Notes under the pieces: generated by a model | Databases searched by the model: none | The model's input: only the letters and a program-made list of their open reading frames with translations | Told to the model about the DNA's origin: nothing | Program-made: the position numbers and the translations under genes | Assembly (NCBI GenBank): GCA_938002835.1 | Contig: CALKZS010000134.1 | Span: 1 to 34,425 of the forward strand | Direction: 5' to 3' | DNA: 34,425 bases | DNA from: an uncultured Dokdonia sp. | GTDB taxonomy: Bacteria > Bacteroidota > Bacteroidia > Flavobacteriales > Flavobacteriaceae | Shown: in pieces, positions 8,267 to 16,850 of the stretch | How positions within the stretch are numbered: position 1 is the stretch's first letter | Layout of the letters: every line of letters starts with the position of its first letter

Positions 8267-8878
8267 TTATTTTTTAATATTACGGAGTACTGGGTTTAAC
8301 TCATCGTCATTATACATCTTCATTTGTTTGTATACTTTCATATATTTATCTCCTTTAGAAATATCATCAAGTAAGGTATCTATGGCTGTAGAGAGATCTA
8401 CTCGTTGTTCTAATAAAGTGCTTAATTTAGTCTGGCAAATATCTTTGTGAGCATCACTAGCATCTGCGCGAGTGGCCTCTTCTTCCATATGATATACTTT
8501 AAGAGCAAGTATAGATAAACGGTCTATTCCCCAAGCTGGGCTTTCTGTATTAATTGTAGCATTAGATTTTGCGGTTATATCTTTATATTTTTTGAGGAAA
8601 TAACTATCTATATACTCAACCATATCTGTACGATCTTGGTTTGAGGCATCTATTTTTCGTTTTAAAGTTAGTGCCGCAACAGGATCAATTTGAGGATCTC
8701 GTATAATATCCTCATAATGCCACTGAACTGTATCTATCCAGCATTTTCTGTAAAGAAGATGTGCAAGTAAATTATTGTTTTTATCATATTTATTGACAAA
8801 AGGTTGATCTACGGTGTTTAGAATATGATACGTATCTATCACTTCTTTGAAAATAGCATTTGCCTTTTCTGTAAACAT
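8267..8878 (-). CDS. DUF4254 family protein
   Basis: A 203-residue, wholly soluble, helical protein that matches my memory of DUF4254, a Bacteroidetes family usually placed beside a family 9 heptosyltransferase, as here. Landmarks are LLAHLLYRKCWIDTVQWHYED (about 35-55; a conserved W-H-x-E-D segment), a basic-acidic helix RKIDASNQDRTDMVEYID, and SPAWGIDRLSILALKVYH (about 115-132). No catalytic motif is recognised. The family is presumed to act in LPS or cell-envelope synthesis only because of its neighbours. A TATCTTTG box lies 56 bases upstream of the start. Confidence 0.85.
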   Translation of the reverse strand: MFTEKANAIFKEVIDTYHILNTVDQPFVNKYDKNNNLLAHLLYRKCWIDTVQWHYEDIIRDPQIDPVAALTLKRKIDASNQDRTDMVEYIDSYFLKKYKDITAKSNATINTESPAWGIDRLSILALKVYHMEEEATRADASDAHKDICQTKLSTLLEQRVDLSTAIDTLLDDISKGDKYMKVYKQMKMYNDDELNPVLRNIKK

Positions 8879-8933
8879 AAAATATGTGTTTAAGTTTTAT
8901 TTCTCGTTAATTGTAAATAATCTCGAGAACTGC

Positions 8934-8941
8934 AAAGATAT
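8934..8941 (-). promoter_or_regulatory. Bacteroidetes-type -7 box TATCTTTG
   Basis: On the minus strand it reads TATCTTTG (TAnnTTTG), 56 bases upstream of the DUF4254 ATG. It would drive DUF4254 and the GT9 gene. No clear -33 element is seen. Confidence 0.4.
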
Positions 8942-8972
8942 TATATTTTGTATTGGTCTGCTTTAGTTAAAA

Positions 8973-9617
8973 TCACCGTTCTACCCATAAAATATCTGCA
9001 AGGGTTTCTTTGCCTTCTTCTAGTTTTAGTACCTCCATTACAGCTGGAGTTTTTGTCTTTCCGTAAGGTTCTATTACTTCTTTAAATAATGAAATCTCTG
9101 CTTTTAACTTCCAATGCTCTCCTGCAGTATCGTGCACTACGATAAATAACCTATTATTTAAATGATATCGTTGCCCTACACTTTGGTGTTTATAAAACCA
9201 ATTAATGAGTTCTCTTTTATTTGCTTTAGCGAAAGCGTAACTCTTCTCAAATCCTTCTGGAAAAACACTTGTTTTATGATCAATACGCTCGCCTAACCAT
9301 TTGAAATCATAGTGATCTTCTAGAGGTTTTGGGTTACTAGCAAAACCTGGCATACTTGTAAATAGATGTTCTACTGCCTGAGCACTCCAGAAATTATACC
9401 AACGATTTATTGCATAATTAAAAAAGGCTTTGGCATCAAAATCATTTTTGGTTACTTCTGTGTTTATTTCTTCTAAGAGTTCTTCCCAGATTATCGTTTT
9501 ATAAATAAATCTAGTAGCATCGTCCCAAAGATCATTTTGCTTTCGCATCCATAAATATGGATGTTTCCAGCGATTTTTTAGATTGGTTTCTATGACATTA
9601 AGATCTATTGGGTTCAC
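8973..9617 (-). CDS. Conserved-looking hypothetical protein
   Basis: A soluble protein of about 214 residues that I do not recognise. It is rich in Trp and Tyr (NRWKHPYLWMRKQNDLWDD, NRWYNFWSAQ), has no signal peptide or membrane segment, and ends LADILWVER. I prefer a GTG start at 9617, which shares its G with the TAG stop of the upstream DUF6427 gene (TAGTG), an arrangement typical of translational coupling. An in-frame ATG at 9659 would extend it by 14 residues into the upstream gene and is the alternative. A degraded copy of the iterated palindrome (9222-9237) encodes AFAKA within SYAFAKANK. Confidence 0.8.
   Translation of the reverse strand: MNPIDLNVIETNLKNRWKHPYLWMRKQNDLWDDATRFIYKTIIWEELLEEINTEVTKNDFDAKAFFNYAINRWYNFWSAQAVEHLFTSMPGFASNPKPLEDHYDFKWLGERIDHKTSVFPEGFEKSYAFAKANKRELINWFYKHQSVGQRYHLNNRLFIVVHDTAGEHWKLKAEISLFKEVIEPYGKTKTPAVMEVLKLEEGKETLADILWVER
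9222..9237. repeat. Iterated palindrome, degraded copy (2 mismatches)
   Basis: It reads TGCTTTAGCGAAAGCG, differing from the consensus at bases 1 and 7. It still encodes AFAKA in its host gene because the second change is synonymous (GCG to GCT on the coding strand). Confidence 0.75.
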
Positions 9618-10540
9618 TAGACAATATATATTATGACAGGAAACAATAAAATAAACCAAAGCAAAATCTCTTTAAACAACACGCTCTCTGTGTTTTCTAG
9701 ATAATTACTAATAATAATGGCTACTGGTGGGATTACAAAATACCACTCTGCTCCTGTCTTATCATTAGTGATAAAAACAACTATAAAACTTACTAAAAGA
9801 GTCATAAGTATTACAGAGTATTTCCCTTTTTGAGAGGCAGAAGATTTGTTTTGTTCTTTTATGTATGTCCATAATGTCCACAATAAAGTTCCTAGAATAA
9901 ATGAAATAGAAATGAGTGTTGAGAAATTATTATATGGTTTAAAATTAAGTGAGATTCCTGGTAATGAAACTATAATGTCTTGATAGTTATCATAGATATA
10001 CAATAACACACTATAACCTATTATACAATAACTTAATAATGCTATGACGGGTATAAGAAAATATCTCACATTTGAATTTCTATAAAAAACAAATGCCATA
10101 TACAACACAACAACAAACACCCAACTATAAAACACAGTAAGAGAAGCAAATAAAATCCACATTGTTGCATCAAATATTTTATGTTCCATACGTAGACCAG
10201 ATCGTAAACTTAAAATTCTCCTCAAAGCAATGAGAATGAGAAATCCAGCCAATAATATTTTTATGTTTTGTAGCGCAGCTGGAAACACAAGGCTTAAGGC
10301 TGCAAATAAAAAAATGCTGTAGGTGCTTCTCTTAGTAAGATCATTTTTTTGAGTAATAAAATTAAAGGTGAGTATTGCTAGAATATAAAGTAGCCACATC
10401 CCTATCACTTTGAGCATATATAACCAAGTAAATGTGTTCTCTACAAACAACGTATTGCTATAAAAAAAACCTAGCGACATATAAACTAAAACCACAATTC
10501 TTGTGGTTGGTTTTGTTGTACTAAAAAATTTTGTGAGCAT
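9617..10540 (-). CDS. DUF6427-like polytopic membrane protein
   Basis: A 307-residue integral membrane protein with about eight to nine hydrophobic segments, beginning with the short polar start MLTKFFSTTKPTTR that I associate with the Flavobacteriia family DUF6427. It ends on a TAG overlapping the GTG start of the next gene. It is transcribed divergently from the DUF6341 gene, with 81 bases between the two starts; these two families are frequent neighbours near purD in Flavobacteriia. No functional residue is evident, and the role is unknown. Confidence 0.8.
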   Translation of the reverse strand: MLTKFFSTTKPTTRIVVLVYMSLGFFYSNTLFVENTFTWLYMLKVIGMWLLYILAILTFNFITQKNDLTKRSTYSIFLFAALSLVFPAALQNIKILLAGFLILIALRRILSLRSGLRMEHKIFDATMWILFASLTVFYSWVFVVVLYMAFVFYRNSNVRYFLIPVIALLSYCIIGYSVLLYIYDNYQDIIVSLPGISLNFKPYNNFSTLISISFILGTLLWTLWTYIKEQNKSSASQKGKYSVILMTLLVSFIVVFITNDKTGAEWYFVIPPVAIIISNYLENTESVLFKEILLWFILLFPVIIYIV

Positions 10541-10561
10541 CTGTAGTATTGTCTATTTTTG
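10530..10561 (+). promoter_or_regulatory. Promoter-like TTTG-N20-TATTTTTG
   Basis: A TTTG at 10530-10533 and TATTTTTG at 10554-10561 are separated by 20 bases, close to the Bacteroidetes sigma-A pattern TTTG-N(17-20)-TAnnTTTG. It overlaps the first codons of the divergent DUF6427 gene and would give the DUF6341 gene a 5' leader of about 50 bases. Confidence 0.5.
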
Positions 10562-10621
10562 CATCTAGGGTTTTTAGAAAAATTCTAGATTAAAGATTAT
10601 ACATTGTAAACATACAACATT

Positions 10622-10885
10622 ATGAGTTTAACAAGTTTATTTGAGGGAATTCAAGAATTTGCAGAAGAGGTTTTATTTGCTCCTTTTAATGCATTAGCAG
10701 AAACTGAGCTAAGTAATTGGTGGATGTCAAATGGAATAAACTGGGTGTTTATGTTCATTTGTATTGTAGCTCTAACATACTGGATGATACAACTTAAAAA
10801 ATATAATGCTAACGATACAGAATATCGTGAAGCAAAAGCTCACGGATTTTTAGGTAAAGACAGTGAGCTAGATAGCCGCTTATAA
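10622..10885 (+). CDS. DUF6341-like small membrane protein
   Basis: An 87-residue protein with one clear membrane segment (about 38-56, INWVFMFICIVALTYWMIQ) between an acidic N-terminal part and a polar C-terminus (AHGFLGKDSELDSRL). It matches the small Flavobacteriia family DUF6341, found near purD and DUF6427 in this group. Function unknown. Its last six bases overlap the 3' end of purD on the other strand. A strong hairpin with a T run (10914-10958) follows and would end this transcript. Confidence 0.85.
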   Translation: MSLTSLFEGIQEFAEEVLFAPFNALAETELSNWWMSNGINWVFMFICIVALTYWMIQLKKYNANDTEYREAKAHGFLGKDSELDSRL

Positions 10886-12148
10886 ATCAAAGCCTATATC
10901 GCTACGATAATTCATCCTATCAAAATGTAGTTTTTCTATATTTTGATAGGATTTTTTTAGTGCCTTTCTAAAATCTTCATCTAGTGATGTGATGGCAATC
11001 ACACGACCGCCATTAGTGACTACTTCACCCTCTTTTAGAGTAGTACCTGCGTGAAAAACAATAGAATCTTCTATTTTTTCTACTCCCGTAATTACTTTTC
11101 CTTTCTCGTATGCTTCTGGATACCCTCCAGAAACGACCATCACTGTTGCTGCACTACGAGAGTCTAATTCTAATTTTTGTTGATCTAATGTTTGAGAAGC
11201 TACCGCTTTAAAAAGCGTTACAAGATCAGATTGTATGCGAGGTAATACCACCTCTGTCTCTGGATCTCCCATACGCACATTATACTCAATTACCTTAGGA
11301 TCATCACCTACCTTAATAAGTCCTATAAATATAAATCCTTTATAGGTTATATTTTCTTTTGCGAGACCATTTACAGTAGGCTTTACAACACGTTCTTCTA
11401 TTTTTTCCATTAGTGCAGTGTCTGCAAATGGAACTGGGCTTATGGCTCCCATTCCTCCTGTATTGAGACCTTTATCCCCTTCTCCTATGAGCTTATAATC
11501 TTTTGCCGTAGGTAATATTTTATAATTTTTACCATCGGTAAGGACAAAGACGCTCAGTTCTATTCCATCAAGAAATTCTTCTATAACCACTGTTGTACTT
11601 GCATCTCCAAATTTTCCTCCTAACATCACAGCAAGTTCTTGTTTGGCTTCTTCAAGGTCTTCTATAATAAGTACTCCCTTTCCAGCAGCAAGTCCATCTG
11701 CTTTCAAGACATATGGAGGTTGTAATGTTTCTAAAAAATGTTGTCCTTCTTCTAGCGTTTCGGCAGTAAATGCTTGGTATGCTGCAGTGGGTATTTTATG
11801 TGCAATCATAAACTCTTTTGCACGCTCTTTACTTCCTTCTAAAGCAGCGCCTTCTTTTGATGGGCCAATAACAGCTACGTTTTGAAGTGCCTTATCATTT
11901 TTAAAATAATCATAAACTCCTTGTACTAATGGGTCTTCTGGACCCACAACCACCATCTCAATATCCTCTTTTACAACAAGCTCTTTAATTGCCTCAAAAT
12001 CTGTCACACCTATCGCAACATTAGTTGCTATTTGAGACGTCCCTGCATTTCCAGGGGCTACAAAAAGCGCATCACATTGATCACTTTGTGCTAATTTATA
12101 TGCAAATGTATGCTCGCGACCTCCTGAACCTAGTATAAGAATATTCAT
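10880..12148 (-). CDS. purD: Phosphoribosylamine-glycine ligase (GAR synthetase)
   Basis: PurD, 422 residues and full length, joins glycine to 5-phosphoribosylamine with ATP in step two of de novo purine synthesis, in the cytoplasm. Visible parts are the N-terminal MNILILGSGGREHTFAYKL (1-19), VVGPEDPLVQG (about 67-77), the ATP-grasp loop ADGLAAGKGVLI (about 150-161), the metal-binding IEYNVRMGDPETE (about 284-296) and the C-terminal domain with VMVVSGGYPEAYEKG. No other pur genes are adjacent. Its 3' end overlaps the convergent DUF6341 gene by six bases and holds that gene's terminator, which constrains codons for QNIEKLHFDR. Confidence 0.97.
   Translation of the reverse strand: MNILILGSGGREHTFAYKLAQSDQCDALFVAPGNAGTSQIATNVAIGVTDFEAIKELVVKEDIEMVVVGPEDPLVQGVYDYFKNDKALQNVAVIGPSKEGAALEGSKERAKEFMIAHKIPTAAYQAFTAETLEEGQHFLETLQPPYVLKADGLAAGKGVLIIEDLEEAKQELAVMLGGKFGDASTTVVIEEFLDGIELSVFVLTDGKNYKILPTAKDYKLIGEGDKGLNTGGMGAISPVPFADTALMEKIEERVVKPTVNGLAKENITYKGFIFIGLIKVGDDPKVIEYNVRMGDPETEVVLPRIQSDLVTLFKAVASQTLDQQKLELDSRSAATVMVVSGGYPEAYEKGKVITGVEKIEDSIVFHAGTTLKEGEVVTNGGRVIAITSLDEDFRKALKKSYQNIEKLHFDRMNYRSDIGFDL
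10914..10958 (+). terminator. Rho-independent terminator lying inside the 3' end of purD
   Basis: A 13-bp perfect stem, ATCCTATCAAAAT (10914-10926) paired with ATTTTGATAGGAT (10940-10952), has a 13-base loop and is followed on the plus strand by T at 10952-10958. The T run is only on the plus strand, so it should terminate the DUF6341 transcript. The whole element is also purD coding sequence on the minus strand. Confidence 0.75.
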
Positions 12149-12351
12149 CGTAAGATGTGTGTTAAATTATTTTTGGTAAAAATAAGATTCAATTTGAAAA
12201 GACAGGCTGTAATGTCTCTAAACTTCTATATGGTTTTTATTTTTATGTGATACTTCTCCCATTTAAACCTAATTTATATACTCTGTAGAACTATAAATCG
12301 ATGCTTACTTGTTATTTTATGTAAATTAGATCTTTTAAAAAACATTTCTAC

Positions 12352-13656
12352 TTGAAATTATTTGATTGGTCATTACGAGTACAGGGGTATGATATCGCTT
12401 TCGCGAAAGCGGAATTAAAACGTATACAAGACACCTCAAGGGAAGACTATTTTGAAAATGCAAAAAAGGCTATCGTAAACCATCACAAACAGTACAATTC
12501 ATTTTATCAAAACTTTGCTGGAAAAGATACTGTATGGGAGTGGAAAGACATCCCAATAATGACCAAGGCAGATTTGCAACAGCCACTACAACAACGACTC
12601 TCTAAAGAGTATACCCTTAAAAATATTTATAAAGGAAAAACCTCTGGGTCTTCAGGACACCCTTTTACATTTGCAAAAGACAAAGCGTGTCACGCGCTAT
12701 CTTGGGCAAGTTTTCAAGATCGATATGCTTGGTTTGATCTTGATATAAACAGCTCAAAACAAGCTCGTTTTTATGGAATTCCATTAGATTTTGTGGGATA
12801 TCAAAAAGAGCGTTTTAAAGACTGGTTAGGCAATAGATATCGTTTCTCCATTTTTGATTTAAGTGATAGAAAACTTCAAAAGATTTTCAAAAGATTTACA
12901 TCTACAAAGTTTGAATACATTAATGGCTATACAAGTAGTATTGTGCTTTTTGCAAAATATCTCAAGCGTCAAGGTATTGTTCTTTCGAAAATTTGTCCTA
13001 CACTTAAAGCCTGTATCGTGACTAGTGAAATGCTTTTTGAAAGTGATAAAAAACTGCTTGAACAACAATTTAACATCCCTATTATAAACGAATATGGAGC
13101 TTCTGAAATAGGTCTTATTGCGTTTCAAAATAAGGAAACGCAACTAGAGATAGATAATGATTTACTTTTTGTTGAGGTTTTAGACTATCATAACAATATA
13201 CTCCCAGATGGAGAGGTGGGCCGCATTATCGTCACTTCTTTATACAATAAGGCGCATCCTTTTATAAGATATGAAATAGGTGATCTAGGTGCGCTTTCGC
13301 GAAATAAAAAAAACAACACCTCCATATTTTCTAAACTCCAAGGTCGTACTAACGATATTGCAACACTACCCAGTGGAAAAGTAGTACCTGGTCTTACATT
13401 TTATTATGTTACAAAAAGTATTATTGAAGAAAACGACAATGTAAATGAGTTTGTAATAGAACAGACTAAGAAAGATACTTTCAAATTTATATACACTGCA
13501 AAAAGGGCACTTACTTCTCCTGAAGAAGAAACAATAAGACAAGCTACTTATACATATTTAGAAAAAGGACTCACGCTTATTTTTGAAAAAGTGCGTTTGA
13601 TGGATCGCAGTAAACGGGGAAAGTTAAAACAGTTTGTTAGTAAAGTTATGCTCTAA
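12352..13656 (+). CDS. PaaK/CapK-like adenylate-forming enzyme
   Basis: A 434-residue member of the phenylacetate-CoA ligase / CapK / coenzyme F390 synthetase group. It has the ATP-binding loop TSGSSGHPF (97-105), the adenine-binding NEYGASEIGL (about 246-255), and YEIGDLG (about 308-314) as the ribose/hinge region. CapK-type relatives lie in polysaccharide loci, so the acid activated cannot be told. The start is TTG (12352): the frame has an in-frame stop at 12322-12324 and no ATG in between, and family members begin with a similar -LFD- sequence. One exact palindrome (12396-12411) encodes AFAKA (16-20); a half copy (13292-13304) encodes ALSRNKK. It stands alone on the plus strand between minus-strand genes. 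Confidence 0.88.
   Translation: MKLFDWSLRVQGYDIAFAKAELKRIQDTSREDYFENAKKAIVNHHKQYNSFYQNFAGKDTVWEWKDIPIMTKADLQQPLQQRLSKEYTLKNIYKGKTSGSSGHPFTFAKDKACHALSWASFQDRYAWFDLDINSSKQARFYGIPLDFVGYQKERFKDWLGNRYRFSIFDLSDRKLQKIFKRFTSTKFEYINGYTSSIVLFAKYLKRQGIVLSKICPTLKACIVTSEMLFESDKKLLEQQFNIPIINEYGASEIGLIAFQNKETQLEIDNDLLFVEVLDYHNNILPDGEVGRIIVTSLYNKAHPFIRYEIGDLGALSRNKKNNTSIFSKLQGRTNDIATLPSGKVVPGLTFYYVTKSIIEENDNVNEFVIEQTKKDTFKFIYTAKRALTSPEEETIRQATYTYLEKGLTLIFEKVRLMDRSKRGKLKQFVSKVML
12396..12411. repeat. Iterated palindrome, exact copy 3
   Basis: An exact copy near the 5' end of the CapK-like gene, read as AFAKA. Confidence 0.95.
13292..13304. repeat. Iterated palindrome, 13 of 16 bases retained
   Basis: It reads CGCTTTCGCGAAA and then diverges (TAAA instead of GCG). 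In the CapK-like gene it is read as LSR-N, the third of the three possible frames. Confidence 0.65.
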
Positions 13657-13825
13657 AATGAAATTGAAAAGTCGACTAAGTTTTGAACAAAAAAATAAGA
13701 AACTTCCTAGTCTAAATAACCTTTTGTAACGTTCTCTTATTAAGTTTAATCCTAAAATATTGTCTGTTCACTTAGTTGATTTGTAAAATTTGTTAACTCT
13801 CGTATATTCATAGTTTACTTACTAA

Positions 13826-13844
13826 AGGTGTAAAGTTAACACCT
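13826..13844. terminator. Weak hairpin between convergent genes
   Basis: AGGTGT (13826-13831) pairs with ACACCT (13839-13844) around a 7-base loop, just beyond the stop of the AlbA_2 gene and in the convergent gap 13657-13846. The T tracts on either side are poor. A bidirectional terminator is possible but weakly supported; nothing else is seen in this gap. Confidence 0.35.
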
Positions 13845-13846
13845 AT

Positions 13847-14983
13847 TTATTCATATCTAACTTTACGTAATATGCGCATTGTCTCTCGATGTCTAGCATA
13901 TTCAACTCCTCCTATTTTCTTTAGAAAAGGCTTGAGTTCTAATAATTTTTGAATAGCAGACTCAAAACCATTGAGATAACAAATGAGATAGGTGTTAGAG
14001 AGATGATAGAGATCTTTCCACTCACCTTGATTGAGTTCTATATGACGCTTTAATTTGTAAAAAATGACATTGTTGTTATTAAAAATGTGATAGAGTATTT
14101 TGTGATCTACAGCGGGTGGTTCAAAAATAAGACGAGTGTCTATGGTGTATGTTCCGCTTTCGCGAAAGCGTATAATTACCTCTTCTAATGGATAATATTT
14201 AAAGTGTTCTTGTACTCCTAAGTGTACATATTCTATAATCTTAAAGTTATCCTCATTATAACGTATAGACACCTCATCTAATGCCGAATAAAACAATTTT
14301 ACCTGCTCATTAATGAGTTCGATATCTACTCTTGAATAATAGGTCTCTCCTTTTACAACTTTTTTATTTCCTGCCCAGCAAACGACAAACTGCTCTTTAA
14401 AAACGTGATAGGTGCTTTCCATATCTGGATGACGATGATTTATAAAATCTATCACCCCGTCTAATGTGAACTTGATATTATTTTTTGCGTGGTTTTCTAT
14501 GCTCTTAACAATATCACTATTTACATCTACAATATCGCTTTTAAAGGTTTTAGGCATTGACATACTACCATCCCTATAAAAAACAGTGCCTCCCCAATAT
14601 TTCCATATATTACGTCTAAGCTTAGTGAGCTTGTCTTGAGCTCTTATCGTCACAAGACCTACTACTTTATCTACTGGAAGATTTGGGAAAGGAATATTCT
14701 CATAGCTTATAATAGGAGGATTATCTAGATATGCATTGATAAGGTTTTGAAGCTTACTATCATCAAAAAAAGGCACTCCTATAATAGCATTCTCACCATC
14801 ATTTACTCCTATAACGATGTACGAATTGTTTTTTGGGTTACTATTAGAAAGTGCACAAATGTGTTTTAAAAACTTAGCTTTCCCTTCTTTTGTGCTAATA
14901 TTTACTTTGCGCTTTTTGTCATAAAAACTGTTCTCATCATTATGAGCTAGTAAGTTTTTTACAAGAAGGCGTTTATTAATCAT
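13847..14983 (-). CDS. AlbA_2 (Schlafen-like) domain protein
   Basis: A 378-residue soluble protein whose N-terminal about 150 residues look like the AlbA_2 / divergent AAA-4 domain: ENSFYDKKRKVNISTKEGKAKFLKHICALSN, then YIVIGVNDGENAIIGV (a strand-turn-strand with G-V-x-D) and a later WKYWGGTVFYRDGSMSMP, which parallels the R-x-G-S-x-x-x-A segment of the family. The C-terminal half (about 175-378) is unrecognised and helical near the end. Such proteins are usually annotated ATP-binding or putative DNA-binding; an actual activity is not shown. It starts 23 bases after the SDR gene, so it is probably the last gene of the AKR-SDR-AlbA_2 operon. The palindrome at 14155-14170 is read here as RFRES. 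Confidence 0.75.
   Translation of the reverse strand: MINKRLLVKNLLAHNDENSFYDKKRKVNISTKEGKAKFLKHICALSNSNPKNNSYIVIGVNDGENAIIGVPFFDDSKLQNLINAYLDNPPIISYENIPFPNLPVDKVVGLVTIRAQDKLTKLRRNIWKYWGGTVFYRDGSMSMPKTFKSDIVDVNSDIVKSIENHAKNNIKFTLDGVIDFINHRHPDMESTYHVFKEQFVVCWAGNKKVVKGETYYSRVDIELINEQVKLFYSALDEVSIRYNEDNFKIIEYVHLGVQEHFKYYPLEEVIIRFRESGTYTIDTRLIFEPPAVDHKILYHIFNNNNVIFYKLKRHIELNQGEWKDLYHLSNTYLICYLNGFESAIQKLLELKPFLKKIGGVEYARHRETMRILRKVRYE
14155..14170. repeat. Iterated palindrome, exact copy 4
   Basis: An exact copy within the AlbA_2 gene, read as Arg-Phe-Arg-Glu-Ser, the only copy here using that frame. Confidence 0.95.
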
Positions 14984-15006
14984 TTTGTAGAGAAAATGTT
15001 AAAATG

Positions 15007-15756
15007 CTATAAACGATGTACTACGGTAGATGAAGCTTGTGCAGTACTTAACACAATAAGATCTGCAATATTGACGTGATAAGGTCTTGTGACTACAAAA
15101 TGTATAATATCTGCAATATCTTCTGCCTGTAGACAGTCAAAACCTTGATAGACTTTATCGGCTCTTTGCTTATCTCCTTTAAATCGCACGTTGCTAAAAT
15201 CTGTTTCTACCATACCAGGATGTATAGCTCCTACACGTATATTGTGTTTGTTTAGATCTAAACGTATTCCTTTTGTGATGGCATCTACCGCGTGTTTACT
15301 GCCACAATATACATTTCCATTGGGGTATACTTCCTTCCCTGCCGTGCTTCCTATATTTATAATATGTCCCGACTTGCGTTGTGTCATTTTTTCAATAATA
15401 GGCTTACTCACATACAATAATCCTTTTACATTAATATCAAGCATTGCATCCCAATCTGCCACATCTCCTGTTTGTATAGGATCCAAGCCGTGTGCATTTC
15501 CTGCATTATTGATCAATATATCTATCTCTTGAAAAGAGGTGGGCAAACTAGCGATTGCTTTTTGAATTTCATTAGTATCACGTACATCAAAAACAAGTGT
15601 GTGTACTTCTGTATGATGAGATAATTCTTCTTGAAGTGCTCTGAGCTTTTCTACCCTTCTACCACATATCACAAGACGTATACCTTCTTTTGCAAATCGT
15701 ATCGCTGTGGCTTCTCCTATACCTGAGGTAGCTCCGGTTATAAATGCTGTTTTCAT
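15007..15756 (-). CDS. Short-chain dehydrogenase/reductase (YdfG-like)
   Basis: A classical SDR of 249 residues. It has the NAD(P) motif TGATSGIG (7-14), RR at 33-34 favouring NADP, NNAG (83-86), and the catalytic Ser137, Tyr150 and Lys154 (YCGSK). The end, IADLIVLSTAQASSTVVHR, resembles YdfG, an NADP-dependent 3-hydroxy acid / serine or allo-threonine dehydrogenase; the substrate is therefore only a guess. It lies 60 bases after the aldo/keto reductase gene and 23 bases before the AlbA_2 gene, all on the minus strand. Confidence 0.92.
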   Translation of the reverse strand: MKTAFITGATSGIGEATAIRFAKEGIRLVICGRRVEKLRALQEELSHHTEVHTLVFDVRDTNEIQKAIASLPTSFQEIDILINNAGNAHGLDPIQTGDVADWDAMLDINVKGLLYVSKPIIEKMTQRKSGHIINIGSTAGKEVYPNGNVYCGSKHAVDAITKGIRLDLNKHNIRVGAIHPGMVETDFSNVRFKGDKQRADKVYQGFDCLQAEDIADIIHFVVTRPYHVNIADLIVLSTAQASSTVVHRL

Positions 15757-15816
15757 AAGATCTTTTATACTACTTTAATAATAAGGATTCTATTGTTATT
15801 ATTTGCATTCATTTTA

Positions 15817-16689
15817 TCAAGCCACTCTTCTTCCCACACTTGACTCTAATAACTCAAACCAGTCCTGTAGCTCTAGATCTATGTCTTGTGCTTTTGCTGC
15901 ATTTGTCATACGTTGTTTTGTAGTAGTCCCAATCACAGGGTAAATTTTTGAAGGATGTTTGAGTAACCAAGCTAATAATAATTGATCTTGGGTTGCATTA
16001 TACTTTTCTGATAATACAGATAGTTTTTGTACAATACGTTTATTCTGATCAGTATCTTCTTTAAAAACACTTCCTAATGGACTCCAACTCATTACAGTGA
16101 TTTCTTGTGACATAAGACTATCTAGGGTGCCATCTGTAAGACTATTTGTTGCTGTTAGGGAGATCTCTATTTGATTTGCACTAACCGCTGTGTCTTGTTG
16201 TAATAAATTAATTTGGCTATTTGTAAAATTTGACACTCCAAAATCTTTAATCTTGCCGCTTGAAATTAAATATTCTACGGCTTCTCCTATTTCTGATGGA
16301 TTCATTAACGGACTAGGTCTGTGTAGTAAAAAAAGATCAAGATAATCTGTTTTAAGTTCTTTTAGAGATCTTTCGGCACTAGAAATAATGTATTTCTTAT
16401 CATATTGATAATGCTTTACACGGTTTTCTGGACGAGCTTTCCCTAACATCTGGATACCACATTTACTTATAAGTTGAATGTTTTCTCTCGCAATATTTGC
16501 TTTCGCGAAAGCGTCTCCCCACATTTTTTCTGTCGTATAATCACCATAAATATCTGCGTGATCAAAAGTAGTGATGCCTTGTTCAAGGCAGTGATGCATT
16601 GTTTCAATCACTTGATTTTCATTAAAATTTTTACCCCAAACTCCCCAGGTCATACAACCTTGAATTATTCTTGAATATTTTTGTGACAT
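15817..16689 (-). CDS. Aldo/keto reductase (YdhF-like)
   Basis: A 290-residue NADPH-dependent aldo/keto reductase. The catalytic tetrad is visible: D43 and Y48 (TFDHADIYG), K76 (ISKCGI) and H123 (LLHRPSP). VSNFTNSQ (about 151-158) and the coenzyme-binding end (PVIGTTTKQR) follow the family pattern. The sequence is closest in feel to the YdhF / AKR11-type oxidoreductases that carry W-G-x-W-G near the N-terminus. A palindrome copy with one mismatch (16498-16513) encodes AFAKA (60-64) without apparent insertion. It is the first gene of a minus-strand group and is divergent from moxR across a 161-base gap. Confidence 0.93.
   Translation of the reverse strand: MSQKYSRIIQGCMTWGVWGKNFNENQVIETMHHCLEQGITTFDHADIYGDYTTEKMWGDAFAKANIARENIQLISKCGIQMLGKARPENRVKHYQYDKKYIISSAERSLKELKTDYLDLFLLHRPSPLMNPSEIGEAVEYLISSGKIKDFGVSNFTNSQINLLQQDTAVSANQIEISLTATNSLTDGTLDSLMSQEITVMSWSPLGSVFKEDTDQNKRIVQKLSVLSEKYNATQDQLLLAWLLKHPSKIYPVIGTTTKQRMTNAAKAQDIDLELQDWFELLESSVGRRVA
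16498..16513. repeat. Iterated palindrome, one mismatch
   Basis: It reads TGCTTTCGCGAAAGCG, with only base 1 changed, in the aldo/keto reductase gene. It is read as AFAKA. Confidence 0.88.
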
Positions 16690-16850
16690 TTTATAATTTG
16701 CGTTTTCATAAATTTACCGAAATTAAAACTAACCAAAATGGTCGTAAACCCTTTGGGTACAATTATTTTTAACCTAATGTTAACAAAAGGTTTAGTAATA
16801 AAATTAGACTTTGTATAACTAAAGTAGTCCTATACTCAGAATTTATAAAT

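Noticed and set aside
13658-13729. 23-codon frame right after the CapK-like gene
   Set aside because: Very short, lysine-rich, with no context or promoter; not distinguishable from chance.
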